From Siccirubricoccus phaeus (GTDB lineage: Bacteria; Pseudomonadota; Alphaproteobacteria; Acetobacterales; Acetobacteraceae): a stretch of DNA of 64,000 bases. The notes beneath the pieces were generated by a model that was given only the letters and a program-made list of their open reading frames with translations, was not told the origin of the DNA and searched no databases. The position numbers were made by a program, and so were the translations under genes. Of the stretch, positions 10,154 to 18,208 are shown one piece after another (the first letter of the stretch is position 1; each line of letters opens with the position of its first letter). The stretch is taken from NCBI RefSeq assembly GCF_008360935.1, contig NZ_SRXO01000009.1, positions 62,001-126,000 of the forward strand, written 5' to 3'.

Positions 10154-10693
10154 ATGCCGGAAACCCCCGCCCCCGCAGCCCCGCCGGCCGTAATCCGCAT
10201 CCTGGGGCCGGAGGATGCCGCCGCCTTCCGCGCCCTGCGCATCGAGGCGCTGCGGCGCCATCCGGAGGCTTTCGGCGCCTCGGCCGAGGATGCCGAGACG
10301 CTGGATGCGGCCGCCTTCGCCCGGATGCTGCCACGGCAGCCGCCGGATGCGATCTTCGGCGGCTTCCTCGGCGGGGCGCTGGCGGGGATGGCGGGGTTCT
10401 TCATCCACCGGCCACCCAAGGTGCGGCACAAGGGCGCCATCTGGGGCGTCTATGTGCGGGCGGAGGCGCGCGGCCAGGGCATGGCGCTGCGGCTGATGCA
10501 GGCCGCCATCGCCCAGGCCCGCGCCGCCGGGGTGCAACGGCTGCTGCTGACGGTCGGCCATGCCAATGCCCCGGCGCGGCGGCTGTATGACCGGCTGGGC
10601 TTCCTGCCCTATGGCGTGGAGCGGGACGCGCTGCGCTTGCCCGATGGGAGGTCGCTGGATGAGGAGCTGCGCGCGCTCGATCTTGCCGGCTGA
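10154..10693 (+). CDS. GNAT-family N-acetyltransferase
   Basis: A 179-aa single-domain GNAT protein. The acetyl-CoA-binding motif is in VYVRAEARGQGMALRLM (about residues 99-115), and the C-terminal part has NAPARRLYDRLGF, as in RimI-like and antibiotic-modifying members. It begins with a Pro/Ala-rich leader of about 12 residues. The gene is monocistronic and divergent from the preceding Bug gene, with 285 bp between the starts. The acceptor is unknown; the sequence does not distinguish a protein, amino acid or drug substrate. Confidence 0.85.
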   Translation: MPETPAPAAPPAVIRILGPEDAAAFRALRIEALRRHPEAFGASAEDAETLDAAAFARMLPRQPPDAIFGGFLGGALAGMAGFFIHRPPKVRHKGAIWGVYVRAEARGQGMALRLMQAAIAQARAAGVQRLLLTVGHANAPARRLYDRLGFLPYGVERDALRLPDGRSLDEELRALDLAG

Positions 10694-11067
10694 GGCGTGG
10701 CGGCGGCGCGGGGCAGTGCCTCGCCCGGGCAGGGCATGGCGATGGCGCCGGGGGGGCAGCGAACCCGGGTGCCGAGGAACCGTGCCTGGGGCCGCGGCTT
10801 CGCCCATGCCGGGACCGGCCGGCGCATTATCGCGCCCCGGAGGCCGTCATGCTCCCGTGGTGGCACAGAGGGCCGGCCGAACATCCATGCAGCGCAGCAC
10901 CAACCGGGCGCCCAAGGTCATGCTCCCGTGGTGGCACGCAGGGCCGGCCGAACACCCTCCCGCGACCGCCCCCCGCCCGAAGCCGCCCGGCGCCTTGCCC
11001 GCGCCCCCGCAGGCCGCATGCCGCCGCGGTCGTGCCGAGGACTGGCAGGCCGCCCCGCGGCGCCCCC
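10694..11067. other. 374-bp gene-free gap with a direct repeat
   Basis: Separates the convergent GNAT and solute-binding protein genes. I see no plausible gene. It contains the 40-bp direct repeat listed separately and is otherwise ordinary GC-rich sequence. Confidence 0.6.
10846..10956. repeat. Direct repeat of about 40 bp, two copies 71 bp apart
   Basis: Copies at 10846-10885 and 10917-10956 both read GTCATGCTCCCGTGGTGGCA, then a few variable bases, then GGGCCGGCCGAACA. Four or five positions differ. They lie between convergent genes and encode nothing obvious. Confidence 0.8.
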
Positions 11068-12333
11068 CTATCCGCGCACCAGCGGGCAGCCGCCCTCGGA
11101 GAGCGGCCGGAAGGCCTCCTCAGCGCCCACCGTGCTGACCGGCTTGTAGTAATCCCACGGCCCGCGGCTCTCGGCCGGCGACTTCACCTGGAAGAGGTAG
11201 GCGGCATGGATCTTCCGCCCGTCCTCCCGCACCCGCCCGGCGCCGAGGCAGTCATCATCGGTCGGCATCGCCTTCATCCGGTTCACCACGGCGAGCCCGC
11301 TGGCCTTCGCCGCCGGCACGCCGAGATCGGCCACCGCCTTCAGGTAGTGCAGCACCGCCGAATAGGTGCCGGCATGTTCCTGGTTGGGCCAATTCGTCCC
11401 CACCTTCGGCTTCACCCGGTTGAGGAAGGCCCGCGTGCGGTCGTTCAGGTCCCAGTAGAACACCTCGCACAGCGTCAGCCCCTGTGCTGCCTCCAGCCCG
11501 ATGGCGTGGATGTCGGTGATGAACATGTTGAGGCAGGCCAGCTTCTGGCCCCGCCGCATGATGCCGAATTCATGCGCCTGCTTGATGCAATTCACCTGCT
11601 TGATGCAATTCACCGTATCCGCCGCCGCCGAGGCGAGGCCGATGATCTTCGCCCGGCTCGCCTGGGCCTGCAGCAGGTAGGAGGAGAAATCCGTGGTGCC
11701 GGGGAAGGGGTAGCGCGCCTGACCCAGCACGCGGCCGCCGGCCTGCTGGATGAAGCGCGTCGTGTCGCGCTCCACCTGGTGGCCGAAGGCGTAGTCGGCG
11801 CTGATGAAGAACCAGGAATCGCCGCCATTGCGCACCGTCGCCTGGCCGACGACATTCGCGAACATCCAGGTGTCGTAGCTCCAATGGATGGTGTGGCTGC
11901 TGCACTGCTCGCCGGTGATGACGGAGGAGCCGGCGCCGGAGGTGAGCTGCACCTTGTCCTTCTCCCGCGCCAGCCCGGCGACGGCCAGCGCGATGGCGGA
12001 ATTGTTCACCTCGCAGACCATGTCCACGCCGTCCTGGTCGAACCAGCGGCGGGCGAGGGCGAGGGCGGCGTCGGGGCGGTTCTGGTGGTCGGCCTGGATC
12101 ACTTCCACGTTGATCCCGCGGGCGGCGAGGCCGAGATCCTCCACCGCCTGCTGTGCGCAGGCGGTGGAGGTGGGGCCGGAGGTGTCGCGATAGGGGCCGG
12201 AGAAATCCGCCAGCACGCCGATCCGGATGGTGGTCCGCGCCGCGTTGCCCTGCGCGCGGGAGGGCGCGGGCGACGCGGCCAGCCCCGTGCCGGCCAGCCC
12301 CGCGAGAAGGGGGCGGCGTCCGATCATCTGCAT
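11068..12333 (-). CDS. ABC transporter substrate-binding protein, branched-chain amino acid/amide type
   Basis: A 421-aa periplasmic binding protein of the LivJ/AmiC type. It has an RR-containing leader (MQMIGRRPLLAGLAG) ending near SRAQG, then IRIGVLADFSGPYRDTSG and, later, SWFFISADYAFGHQVERD. It should deliver amino acids or amides to a Liv-type permease, which is not adjacent. ATG 12333 has GGAGGAG about nine bases upstream; ATG 12351 is an alternative. An in-frame perfect 18-bp tandem duplication adds six residues, so NCIKQ occurs twice in a row before AHEFG. Confidence 0.9.
   Translation of the reverse strand: MQMIGRRPLLAGLAGTGLAASPAPSRAQGNAARTTIRIGVLADFSGPYRDTSGPTSTACAQQAVEDLGLAARGINVEVIQADHQNRPDAALALARRWFDQDGVDMVCEVNNSAIALAVAGLAREKDKVQLTSGAGSSVITGEQCSSHTIHWSYDTWMFANVVGQATVRNGGDSWFFISADYAFGHQVERDTTRFIQQAGGRVLGQARYPFPGTTDFSSYLLQAQASRAKIIGLASAAADTVNCIKQVNCIKQAHEFGIMRRGQKLACLNMFITDIHAIGLEAAQGLTLCEVFYWDLNDRTRAFLNRVKPKVGTNWPNQEHAGTYSAVLHYLKAVADLGVPAAKASGLAVVNRMKAMPTDDDCLGAGRVREDGRKIHAAYLFQVKSPAESRGPWDYYKPVSTVGAEEAFRPLSEGGCPLVRG
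11578..11613 (-). repeat. Perfect 18-bp tandem duplication inside the binding-protein gene
   Basis: Two adjacent identical units (plus strand CTGCTTGATGCAATTCAC) at 11578-11595 and 11596-11613. The length is a multiple of three, so the frame is kept and six residues are added. Confidence 0.95.
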
Positions 12334-12630
12334 GCCTGAACTCTCCTCCATGGCCAGGATCATGGCCTTGAGGGCGAGGCTGCGGCGGGCGCGGGGAGGG
12401 CGCAAGGCCCGGCGCCATGCCGGAACGGCAGGGCAGGGGCCAGGGCGGTGGCAAGCCAGCCGGCCCGGCCGGTACCTGGCCTGCGCTGCGTCCCTGACGC
12501 GCGAAAGGCGCCGGCGTGCCCGTTCCCGCCTCACCCTTTCGTCAGGCGGTGCGGGGCCTGCGCCGGTCGGCACCGCCCGAGGCGTCCCCGCGCGGGCCGG
12601 GCCTCAGCGCGGCGCGGTGCCGGCGCCCGG

Positions 12631-13860
12631 TCACATCGCCGCGGCCACCGCCCGCACCAGGTCATGCGGGTTGTCGTGCAGCGCCGCGACGCCTACCTCG
12701 GCCAGCCGCGCCCGCGCTTCCTCCAGGGAATAGCCGCGCAGCGCCGCATGCCCCGCGGCGATCCCGCAGAAGAAGGGCTTGGTCGGTGGAGTCGCCGCCA
12801 GCGCCGCGGCCAGCGCCTCGACGCGCGCCTTCAGCCCGCGGGAGGCGAGGGTGGTGAAGAACATCACCGCCTTCACCTCCGGCCGCTGCGCGATCTCGAA
12901 GGCCAGGGCCAGGCGGTCCGGCATGGTCTCGGCCGGGCCGCCATTGGCATTGTCCATGAAGCAGGCGGAGGGGCAGCCGGCATCCGCCAGCAGATCCAGC
13001 ATCAGCATGCCGAGCCCCGCCCCAGCGGTGATCTGCGCCACCGTGCCGCCCGGCAGCTCGACGAGCTGGAAGCCGAGATCGCGGGCGCGGCGCTCGAGCG
13101 GCGTCAGCGCGGCGTCCTCCAGCGCCGCGGAGAGCGCCGGCGCGGCATGGCGGAAATAGGCTGCGTCGTCGCGCACCGCCTTGGCGTCGCAGGCCACCAG
13201 CGCGCCCTCCGGCGTCACCGCCAGCGGGTTGATCTCCAGCAGGTCGAGATCCTCGGCGCGCATGATGCGGGCGAGGCGCAGCGCGAAGCGGGCCAGCCGC
13301 GCCGCGAGGTCCGGCGGGAAGCCAGGGCGCAATATGGCGAAGGCATCCTCCAGCACGCCCGGCGCCTCGGGCTCGACCGGGCCGCGCAGCAGCGCGCCGG
13401 CTTCCTCCACCTCTACCCCGCCTTCCGGCGCGCAGAGCAGCTCGATGCTCTGCGCTGTGCCGTCGATGCGCAGCGCGAGGTAGATTTCCCGCGCCATCGC
13501 GACGCTCTCTTCCAGCAGCAACGGCGCCGCCGGGTCGCCGAGCGCGGCGCGGATCTCCGCCGCATCCCGCGCCGCGTCCTTTGTGCGGCGCACAAGCCCG
13601 CGCTTGCCGCGGCCGCCTTCCAGGATCTGCGCCTTCAGCACGCCTTCGCCGCTCAGCGCGCCGTGCTGCGGCGCACCCAGTCCGCCCGGGTGCGGCGCAC
13701 CCGATCCGCCCAGTTGCGCCGCGTCTGATCCGCCCGGCTGCAACGCACCTGATTCGCCGGTGTGCAGTGCACCCAATCCGCCAGTGTGCAGTGCACCACG
13801 CGGCACCGCCACGCCATGGGCGCGCAGCAGCGTCTTGCCATCATGCTCCGCCAGTCGCAC
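12631..13860 (-). CDS. ATP-grasp acyl-CoA ligase beta subunit (SucC-like) with octapeptide insert
   Basis: A 409-aa SucC-like subunit of an ADP-forming acid-CoA ligase. It has the N-terminal VRLAEHDGKTLLRAHGVAVPRG, then VLKAQILEGGRGKRGLV, the nucleotide-binding LDLLEINPLAV region, and a C-terminal domain with LVELPGGTVAQITAGAGLGM. The start is GTG 13860, preceded by GGGAGG. Residues 22-69 are six copies of an eight-residue repeat of the type GALHTGGL, where family members normally have a helix leading to the VLKAQ strand. The partner alpha subunit lies head-to-head on the other strand. The acid substrate is unknown. Confidence 0.85.
   Translation of the reverse strand: MRLAEHDGKTLLRAHGVAVPRGALHTGGLGALHTGESGALQPGGSDAAQLGGSGAPHPGGLGAPQHGALSGEGVLKAQILEGGRGKRGLVRRTKDAARDAAEIRAALGDPAAPLLLEESVAMAREIYLALRIDGTAQSIELLCAPEGGVEVEEAGALLRGPVEPEAPGVLEDAFAILRPGFPPDLAARLARFALRLARIMRAEDLDLLEINPLAVTPEGALVACDAKAVRDDAAYFRHAAPALSAALEDAALTPLERRARDLGFQLVELPGGTVAQITAGAGLGMLMLDLLADAGCPSACFMDNANGGPAETMPDRLALAFEIAQRPEVKAVMFFTTLASRGLKARVEALAAALAATPPTKPFFCGIAAGHAALRGYSLEEARARLAEVGVAALHDNPHDLVRAVAAAM
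13654..13797 (-). repeat. Coding minisatellite, six units of 24 bp
   Basis: Six consecutive 24-bp units in the frame of the beta-subunit gene encode GALHTGGL, GALHTGES, GALQPGGS, DAAQLGGS, GAPHPGGL and GAPQHGAL. Units share a GGTGC(A/G) start and GGCGGA near the end, with drift between copies. The array also covers the stretch about 75-220 bp upstream of the divergent alpha-subunit gene. Confidence 0.95.
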
Positions 13861-13872
13861 GCTCGCCTCCCG

Positions 13873-14733
13873 ATGACCGCACCCTTCCTTGCCAGCTTCC
13901 CCCGTCGCGTCGTGGTGTTCAACCCGACAGGCCGCTATGCCCAGGCGCAGGTCGCCGCCATGCGGGAGGCGGGGACCAATCTGGTTGCCGGCATCGCGCT
14001 GGGGCGGGGCGGCGGCACGCTGGACGGGCTGCCCCTCTACGACGATATCCGCGAACTGCCGGAGCCGGCCGATGCCGCGGTGATCTACACCCCGCCGGAG
14101 GGCGTGCTGGATGCGGTGCGCGCCGCCGCCGGCATTCCCTCCCTCGTCGTCGCGGCGGAATACGTTCCGGTGCATGACAGCCTGCGCGCGGCCCGGGCGG
14201 CGCGGGAGGCCGGCTCCTGGCTGGTGGGGCCGAATACCCTCGGCCTCTGCATCCCGGGGGAGGGGCTGCTGGGCTCCATCGCGCCCTCCTTCTGCATCCC
14301 CGGCCGCGTCGCCGTGCTGTGCCGCAGCGGCACGCTCACCCTCACCATGGCGCGGCTGCTGACGGCCGCCGGCATCGGCCAGCGCGCGGTGATGCATATC
14401 GGCGGCGACGCCATCGCGGGCCGCAACCCGCATGAATATGTCGAGGCCCTTGTCCAGGATCCGCGCACCGCGGCCGTCCTCTATTGCGGCGAGATCGGCG
14501 GCGACAAGGAATACGCGCTGGCCGAGGCGATCCCGGCCTGCCCCAAACCCGTTATCGCCATGCTGGTCGGCCGCCACGCCCCGGCGGAGAAGCGCATGGG
14601 CCATGCCGGCGCGCTGGTGGGCGGCGCGCGGGAATCCGCCGCGGCGAAGCTGGCCGCGCTTTCCGCCGCCGGCGCCCGCACGGCGCGGGACCCGGAACAG
14701 GCGATCGCCCTGCTGAAGGAGGTGCTGGCATGA
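13873..14733 (+). CDS. Acyl-CoA ligase alpha subunit (SucD-like)
   Basis: A 286-aa SucD-like CoA-binding subunit. It has a Rossmann start (VVVFNPTGRYAQAQVAAMREAG), the GPNTLGLCIPGEG segment, and the phosphorylatable histidine at residue 244 in MGHAGALVGG. With the divergent ATP-grasp subunit it should make an acyl-CoA from a carboxylic acid and ATP. The start at 13873 is 12 bp from the beta-subunit start and has no clear ribosome site. In-frame upstream ATGs exist inside the beta gene. The stop overlaps the next start (ATGA), so it is co-transcribed with the lyase gene. Confidence 0.87.
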   Translation: MTAPFLASFPRRVVVFNPTGRYAQAQVAAMREAGTNLVAGIALGRGGGTLDGLPLYDDIRELPEPADAAVIYTPPEGVLDAVRAAAGIPSLVVAAEYVPVHDSLRAARAAREAGSWLVGPNTLGLCIPGEGLLGSIAPSFCIPGRVAVLCRSGTLTLTMARLLTAAGIGQRAVMHIGGDAIAGRNPHEYVEALVQDPRTAAVLYCGEIGGDKEYALAEAIPACPKPVIAMLVGRHAPAEKRMGHAGALVGGARESAAAKLAALSAAGARTARDPEQAIALLKEVLA

Positions 14734-15701
14734 GCGACGTCCCGACCGAGGAGGAAATGGCCGAGATCGCCGGCACCGCCGGGGAGGGCGCGCCGCGGAT
14801 CATCCTCTGCGAATGCTTCGCCCGGGACGGGTTGCAGCATGAGGAGCGGACCGTCCCGGCCGAGGCGAAGATCGCGATGATCGAGCGCATCGCCACCTGC
14901 GGCTTCCGCCGGATCGAGATCACCAGCTTCTCCCACCCCACCCATGTGCCGCAATTCGCCGATGCGGAGCAGGTGCTGCGCGGCGTGCGGCGCCGGCCCG
15001 GCGTGCTGTTCAAGGCCACCTGCCCCAACCCGCAGGCGGTGAAGCGGGCGCTGGCGGCGCGGGAAGGCGGCTGGGGGCCGGAGGAGATCTCGCTTCTTGT
15101 CTCCGCCAGCGAAGGCCATACGCGGCAGAACCTGCGTCGCTCCCGTGCCGAGCAATGGGCCAATGTGGCGGAGATGGCGGCGCTGGCGCGCGATGCCTTC
15201 GTCATGGTTGGCACCATTTCCGTCGCCTTCGACTGCCCCTTCGATGGCCCCACCGCGCCGGAGCGGGTGCTGGAGGATGCGCAGCGCTTCGCCGAGCTCG
15301 GCGTGACGCGGATCGCGATCGGCGACACCATCGGCAGCGCCACGCCGCCGCGGGTGCGCGACCTGATCGGCTGGCTGCACGGGGCGCTGCCGACCGCGAC
15401 CTTCATCGCGCATTTCCACGACAGCCGCGGCACCGGCCTGGCCAATACCCTGGCCGCCATCGAGGCCGGGCTGACCCATGCCGATACCTCGCTCGGCGGC
15501 ACTGGCGGGCATCCGGCGAAGATCGCCTATGGCGAGGGTTTTACGGGCAATACCTGCACCGAGGACCTGGCCATGGCCCTGGCCGCCATGGGCTACGAGA
15601 CCGGGCTGGACCTGGCCGCGCTGCGGGAGGCCGGGCTGGCGGCGGAAAAGCTGCTGGGCCGGTCCCTCGGCAGCCGGACGCTGCGGATGGCGGCGGGGTA
15701 G
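14730..15701 (+). CDS. HMG-CoA lyase-like aldolase (HMGL-like TIM barrel)
   Basis: A 323-aa protein of the HMG-CoA lyase/pyruvate carboxyltransferase family. CFARDGLQHEE (R32, D33) is the catalytic metal-site motif, RRIEITSFSHP follows, HFHDSRG holds the metal histidines, and TGNTCTEDL lies near the end. True HMG-CoA lyases carry a catalytic cysteine in a GGCP loop; here that loop reads GTGGHPA with histidine 261. It probably cleaves a 3-hydroxyacyl-CoA made by the CoA ligase next to it, but the exact substrate is open. AAGGAGG precedes the ATG, which overlaps the previous stop. Confidence 0.82.
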   Translation: MSDVPTEEEMAEIAGTAGEGAPRIILCECFARDGLQHEERTVPAEAKIAMIERIATCGFRRIEITSFSHPTHVPQFADAEQVLRGVRRRPGVLFKATCPNPQAVKRALAAREGGWGPEEISLLVSASEGHTRQNLRRSRAEQWANVAEMAALARDAFVMVGTISVAFDCPFDGPTAPERVLEDAQRFAELGVTRIAIGDTIGSATPPRVRDLIGWLHGALPTATFIAHFHDSRGTGLANTLAAIEAGLTHADTSLGGTGGHPAKIAYGEGFTGNTCTEDLAMALAAMGYETGLDLAALREAGLAAEKLLGRSLGSRTLRMAAG

Positions 15702-15703
15702 GG

Positions 15704-15760
15704 GGCTCCGCCCTCGGGCCCCGGCAGGAGGCGCTGCCCCCGCCGGGGAGGGGACCTCTC
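15704..15760 (-). repeat. Partial family B multi-hairpin repeat, reverse orientation
   Basis: Directly after the lyase stop. Read on the minus strand it matches the core of the copies at 28970, 49628 and 58919: GGCGGGG, a GCAGCGCC centre, then CGGGG and a GGCGGAGCCCC end. The stems are degenerate. Confidence 0.5.
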
Positions 15761-15834
15761 CGGGACGCCGGTGCGAGTCGGCAGGTGCCCTACGGGCCCA
15801 AAACACCTACCGGGGGCCGCCAGGGAGCCCCGCT

Positions 15835-16374
15835 TCAGGCCTCCGCGCGGCGGCGGGGCGGGGCCTGTCCCGGCTGCGCCCGCAGCAGGGTCAGCGCGGC
15901 ATCCCCGTCCGCCACCAGCCGCGGCAGCAGCCTGGACAGGCGGCGGAAGGCAGGGCCGGTCAGCCCGGCGAAGAAGGTATCGTTCACCAGAAGCTGCACC
16001 GGCACCTGCTCGGCCAGCGCGGCGCGGCCCCGCGCGCTGAGCGACAGCACCACCCGCCTGCCATCCCCCGGATGTCTGCCCTTTTCCACCAGACCCAGCC
16101 GGTGCAGCCGGTCCACCTCCATGGTGGCGAAGGCGGGGGAGACGTGCAGATGGGCGGCCAGGGCGGAAATGCCGGGGGCGACGTCCTCCGCCTCCAGATG
16201 GGCGATGGCGATCAGCACCGTATAGGCCGCGCCGGGCAGGCCGAGCCGGGCGGCGAAGCCGCTGCGGATGGCCTCCAGCCGGGCGGCGAAGGCCAGCAGC
16301 GCGTGGATGAAGACGCGGAATTCGCGGTCCGACCCGCCCGGGCGGAGGGCGGGGCGGCTGATATGGGTGGGCAT
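15835..16374 (-). CDS. MarR-family transcriptional regulator
   Basis: A 179-aa winged-helix protein. The DNA-binding part is AAHLHVSPAFATMEVDRLHRLGLVEKGRHPGDGRRVVLSLSARGRAAL, including the DxRR wing. Flanking helices should form the dimer. The gene converges on the lyase operon and diverges from the AbrB permease gene. An AT-rich palindrome 31-41 bp upstream of its start is a likely operator, so it may regulate itself and possibly the permease. The ligand is unknown. Confidence 0.88.
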   Translation of the reverse strand: MPTHISRPALRPGGSDREFRVFIHALLAFAARLEAIRSGFAARLGLPGAAYTVLIAIAHLEAEDVAPGISALAAHLHVSPAFATMEVDRLHRLGLVEKGRHPGDGRRVVLSLSARGRAALAEQVPVQLLVNDTFFAGLTGPAFRRLSRLLPRLVADGDAALTLLRAQPGQAPPRRRAEA

Positions 16375-16758
16375 GGACCGTTCCGTGGGCAGTCGTTCAG
16401 GAGCTTAAATATTTACGGTCGCGGATGGCAAGGGGCCAGGCCCGCCTCTGCCCCGGCGGAGCACGGCACGCGGATTGCTTTCCCCGATCAGCTTCAGGGG
16501 ATCGGGCGATGGTCCGGCATCGGCGGAATATGATGAAGGCCCTGGCGGGCATCGCCCCGCCCGCCGCCCGGGCTATGGCCCCCGGCCCGGCCAGCTGCGG
16601 CCCGGCCGGGCCGCACGCAGGGCGGGAGCCGCAGCCGATGCGCCCCGGGGCGATGCCTGCACCGAGCCCATGGGCATCGCGGCCGCGCCTGGGGGGCTTT
16701 ACCCGGGCGCAAAGCTGGTCCCAGGATCAGGCCCCCGTCCATTTCGGGTAATCACGAT
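16375..16758. other. 384-bp divergent intergenic region
   Basis: Lies between the divergent marR-like and AbrB genes and must hold both promoters. Apart from the AT-rich palindrome at 16405 I see only GC-rich sequence and no credible small gene. Confidence 0.5.
16405..16415. promoter_or_regulatory. AT-rich palindrome, candidate MarR operator
   Basis: TTAAATATTTA contains a perfect 10-bp palindrome (TAAATATTTA), striking in this GC-rich sequence. It lies 31-41 bp before the marR-like start. MarR proteins typically bind such short AT-rich inverted repeats over their own promoters. Confidence 0.5.
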
Positions 16759-17820
16759 TTGTCATCTTTTCCCTACCCGGTCCGGCTGCTGCTCGGCACC
16801 GGCATCGGCGCCCTGGGCGGCGCCCTTTTCGCCTGGCTGCACCTGCCGCTGCCCTGGCTGGTCGGCGCGCTGGTGGCGGTAGCGGTGGCGCGGATGGCGG
16901 GGCTGCCGGCCGAGGCCTCCCGCCTCGCCCGGAATTACGCCATGGGCGTGGTCGGGCTGGCCCTCGGGCTGTACTTCACCCCGGCGACGGCGGCGGTGAT
17001 GCTGGCCAACCTGCCGCTGCTGGTGGTGGCGGCGCTGGCTACGCTGATGGTGGGCGGGGCGCTGGCCCTGGTGCTGGCGCGACTCGGGCGGGTGGACATG
17101 GCCACCGCCTGGTTCGCCTCCATCCCCGGCGGTGCCGCGGATATGGCGATGCTGGCGGAGGGCTATGGCGGGCGGCCGGTGCCGGTCGCCGTGGCGCAGC
17201 TCTTCCGGGTCTGCGGCGTCGTCATCCTGATGCCGAACATCATGGCGGCGCTCGGCCTGCATGGCGACCATCCGGCCATCGCCGCCAGCCTGCCCTTCAG
17301 CCTGCCGGGCTTTATCCTCTTCTACGCCGCCGGCGCGCTGGCTGGGCTGGGGCTGACGCGGCTGGGGCTGAAGGCGGGGTGGCTGCTGGGGCCGCTGGCC
17401 TTCGGCGCCCTGCTCACCGCCTCCGGCCATGTGCTCTCCGGCGTTCCCACCTGGCTGTCCGCCGGGGCGCAGGTCTTCCTCGGCGCCCAGCTCGGCAGCG
17501 CCTTCACCCGCGGGGTGTTCGGCCGGGTGCGGCATTTCCTGCCGGCGGCGCTGCTGCATGTGGTGCTGCTGATGGCAGGCTGCGCGCTGGTGGCGCTGCT
17601 GCTGGCGGCGATGCTGGGCAAGCCGCCGGGGGCGCTGCTGCTGGGCACCGCGCCGGGCGGCGTGGCGGAGATGAGCCTGACGGCCAAGACGCTGGGGCTG
17701 GATGTGGCGCTGGTGGTCAGCCTGCATGTGGTGCGGATTTTCCTGGTGGCGCTGCTGACGCCGCCGGTCTTCCGCCTGCTGCATCACCGCCCTGGGGATG
17801 CGGCGGCGCCCGGGGAGTGA
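16759..17820 (+). CDS. AbrB-family membrane permease
   Basis: A 353-aa integral membrane protein of the AbrB family, with an internal duplication of about five membrane segments. Each half ends in a GG(A/V)ADM/AEM loop: SIPGGAADMAMLAEGYG and GTAPGGVAEMSLTAKTLGLD. These proteins are often annotated as ammonia-monooxygenase-like, but their function is unclear. A TTG at 16759 is the only start upstream of the first hydrophobic segment and has a weak ribosome site. A hairpin follows the stop. Confidence 0.82.
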   Translation: MSSFPYPVRLLLGTGIGALGGALFAWLHLPLPWLVGALVAVAVARMAGLPAEASRLARNYAMGVVGLALGLYFTPATAAVMLANLPLLVVAALATLMVGGALALVLARLGRVDMATAWFASIPGGAADMAMLAEGYGGRPVPVAVAQLFRVCGVVILMPNIMAALGLHGDHPAIAASLPFSLPGFILFYAAGALAGLGLTRLGLKAGWLLGPLAFGALLTASGHVLSGVPTWLSAGAQVFLGAQLGSAFTRGVFGRVRHFLPAALLHVVLLMAGCALVALLLAAMLGKPPGALLLGTAPGGVAEMSLTAKTLGLDVALVVSLHVVRIFLVALLTPPVFRLLHHRPGDAAAPGE

Positions 17821-18208
17821 CTCTCTCCCCATGACGTTGCTGCGCAACGCCATGGGGGCGCCGGATTCGCTGGGGGCCTGAGGTGTCGCACAGCCTGCCG
17901 CGGCAGGGCAGCGGAAGGCGTGGGTCGGCGCGGGAGGCTGCAGGCCCGGCGATGGGCGCGGTGACGGCCGTACGGATGCTGGTTCCGCCCGCCGGCCCGC
18001 GCGTCCCGCAGGGCCTTCGCCCTTCCGCGGGGCGGCGGACAGGCCGCACCCGGCAAGGCCCGCCCATGGCACGACCCGCGAAGGATTGACCGCAGCGCAG
18101 CGCCCCCGCATGCCAGAGCTGGCGCCGCCGCGGCCAGGCCGCGCGTCGCCGATGGAGTCGAGGAACCCGCCACCCGGGCCTGGGTGCGCGGCTGAGGAGC
18201 GATCGTGG
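17821..18208. other. 388-bp gap before the amidase gene
   Basis: Holds the hairpin at 17828 and presumably the amidase promoter. I see no gene; in-frame upstream ATGs give only unconserved residues. Confidence 0.5.
17828..17856 (+). terminator. Hairpin after the AbrB gene
   Basis: CCCATG, A, CGTTGC, a TGC loop, then GCAACG, C, CATGGG: a 13-bp stem with one A/C mismatch, eight bases after the stop. No T-run follows, so termination is likely but not certain. Confidence 0.55.

Noticed and set aside
13654-13797. Regular 24-bp repeats considered as a CRISPR array
   Set aside because: The units are contiguous without spacers, keep the reading frame and encode an octapeptide series inside a clear enzyme gene.
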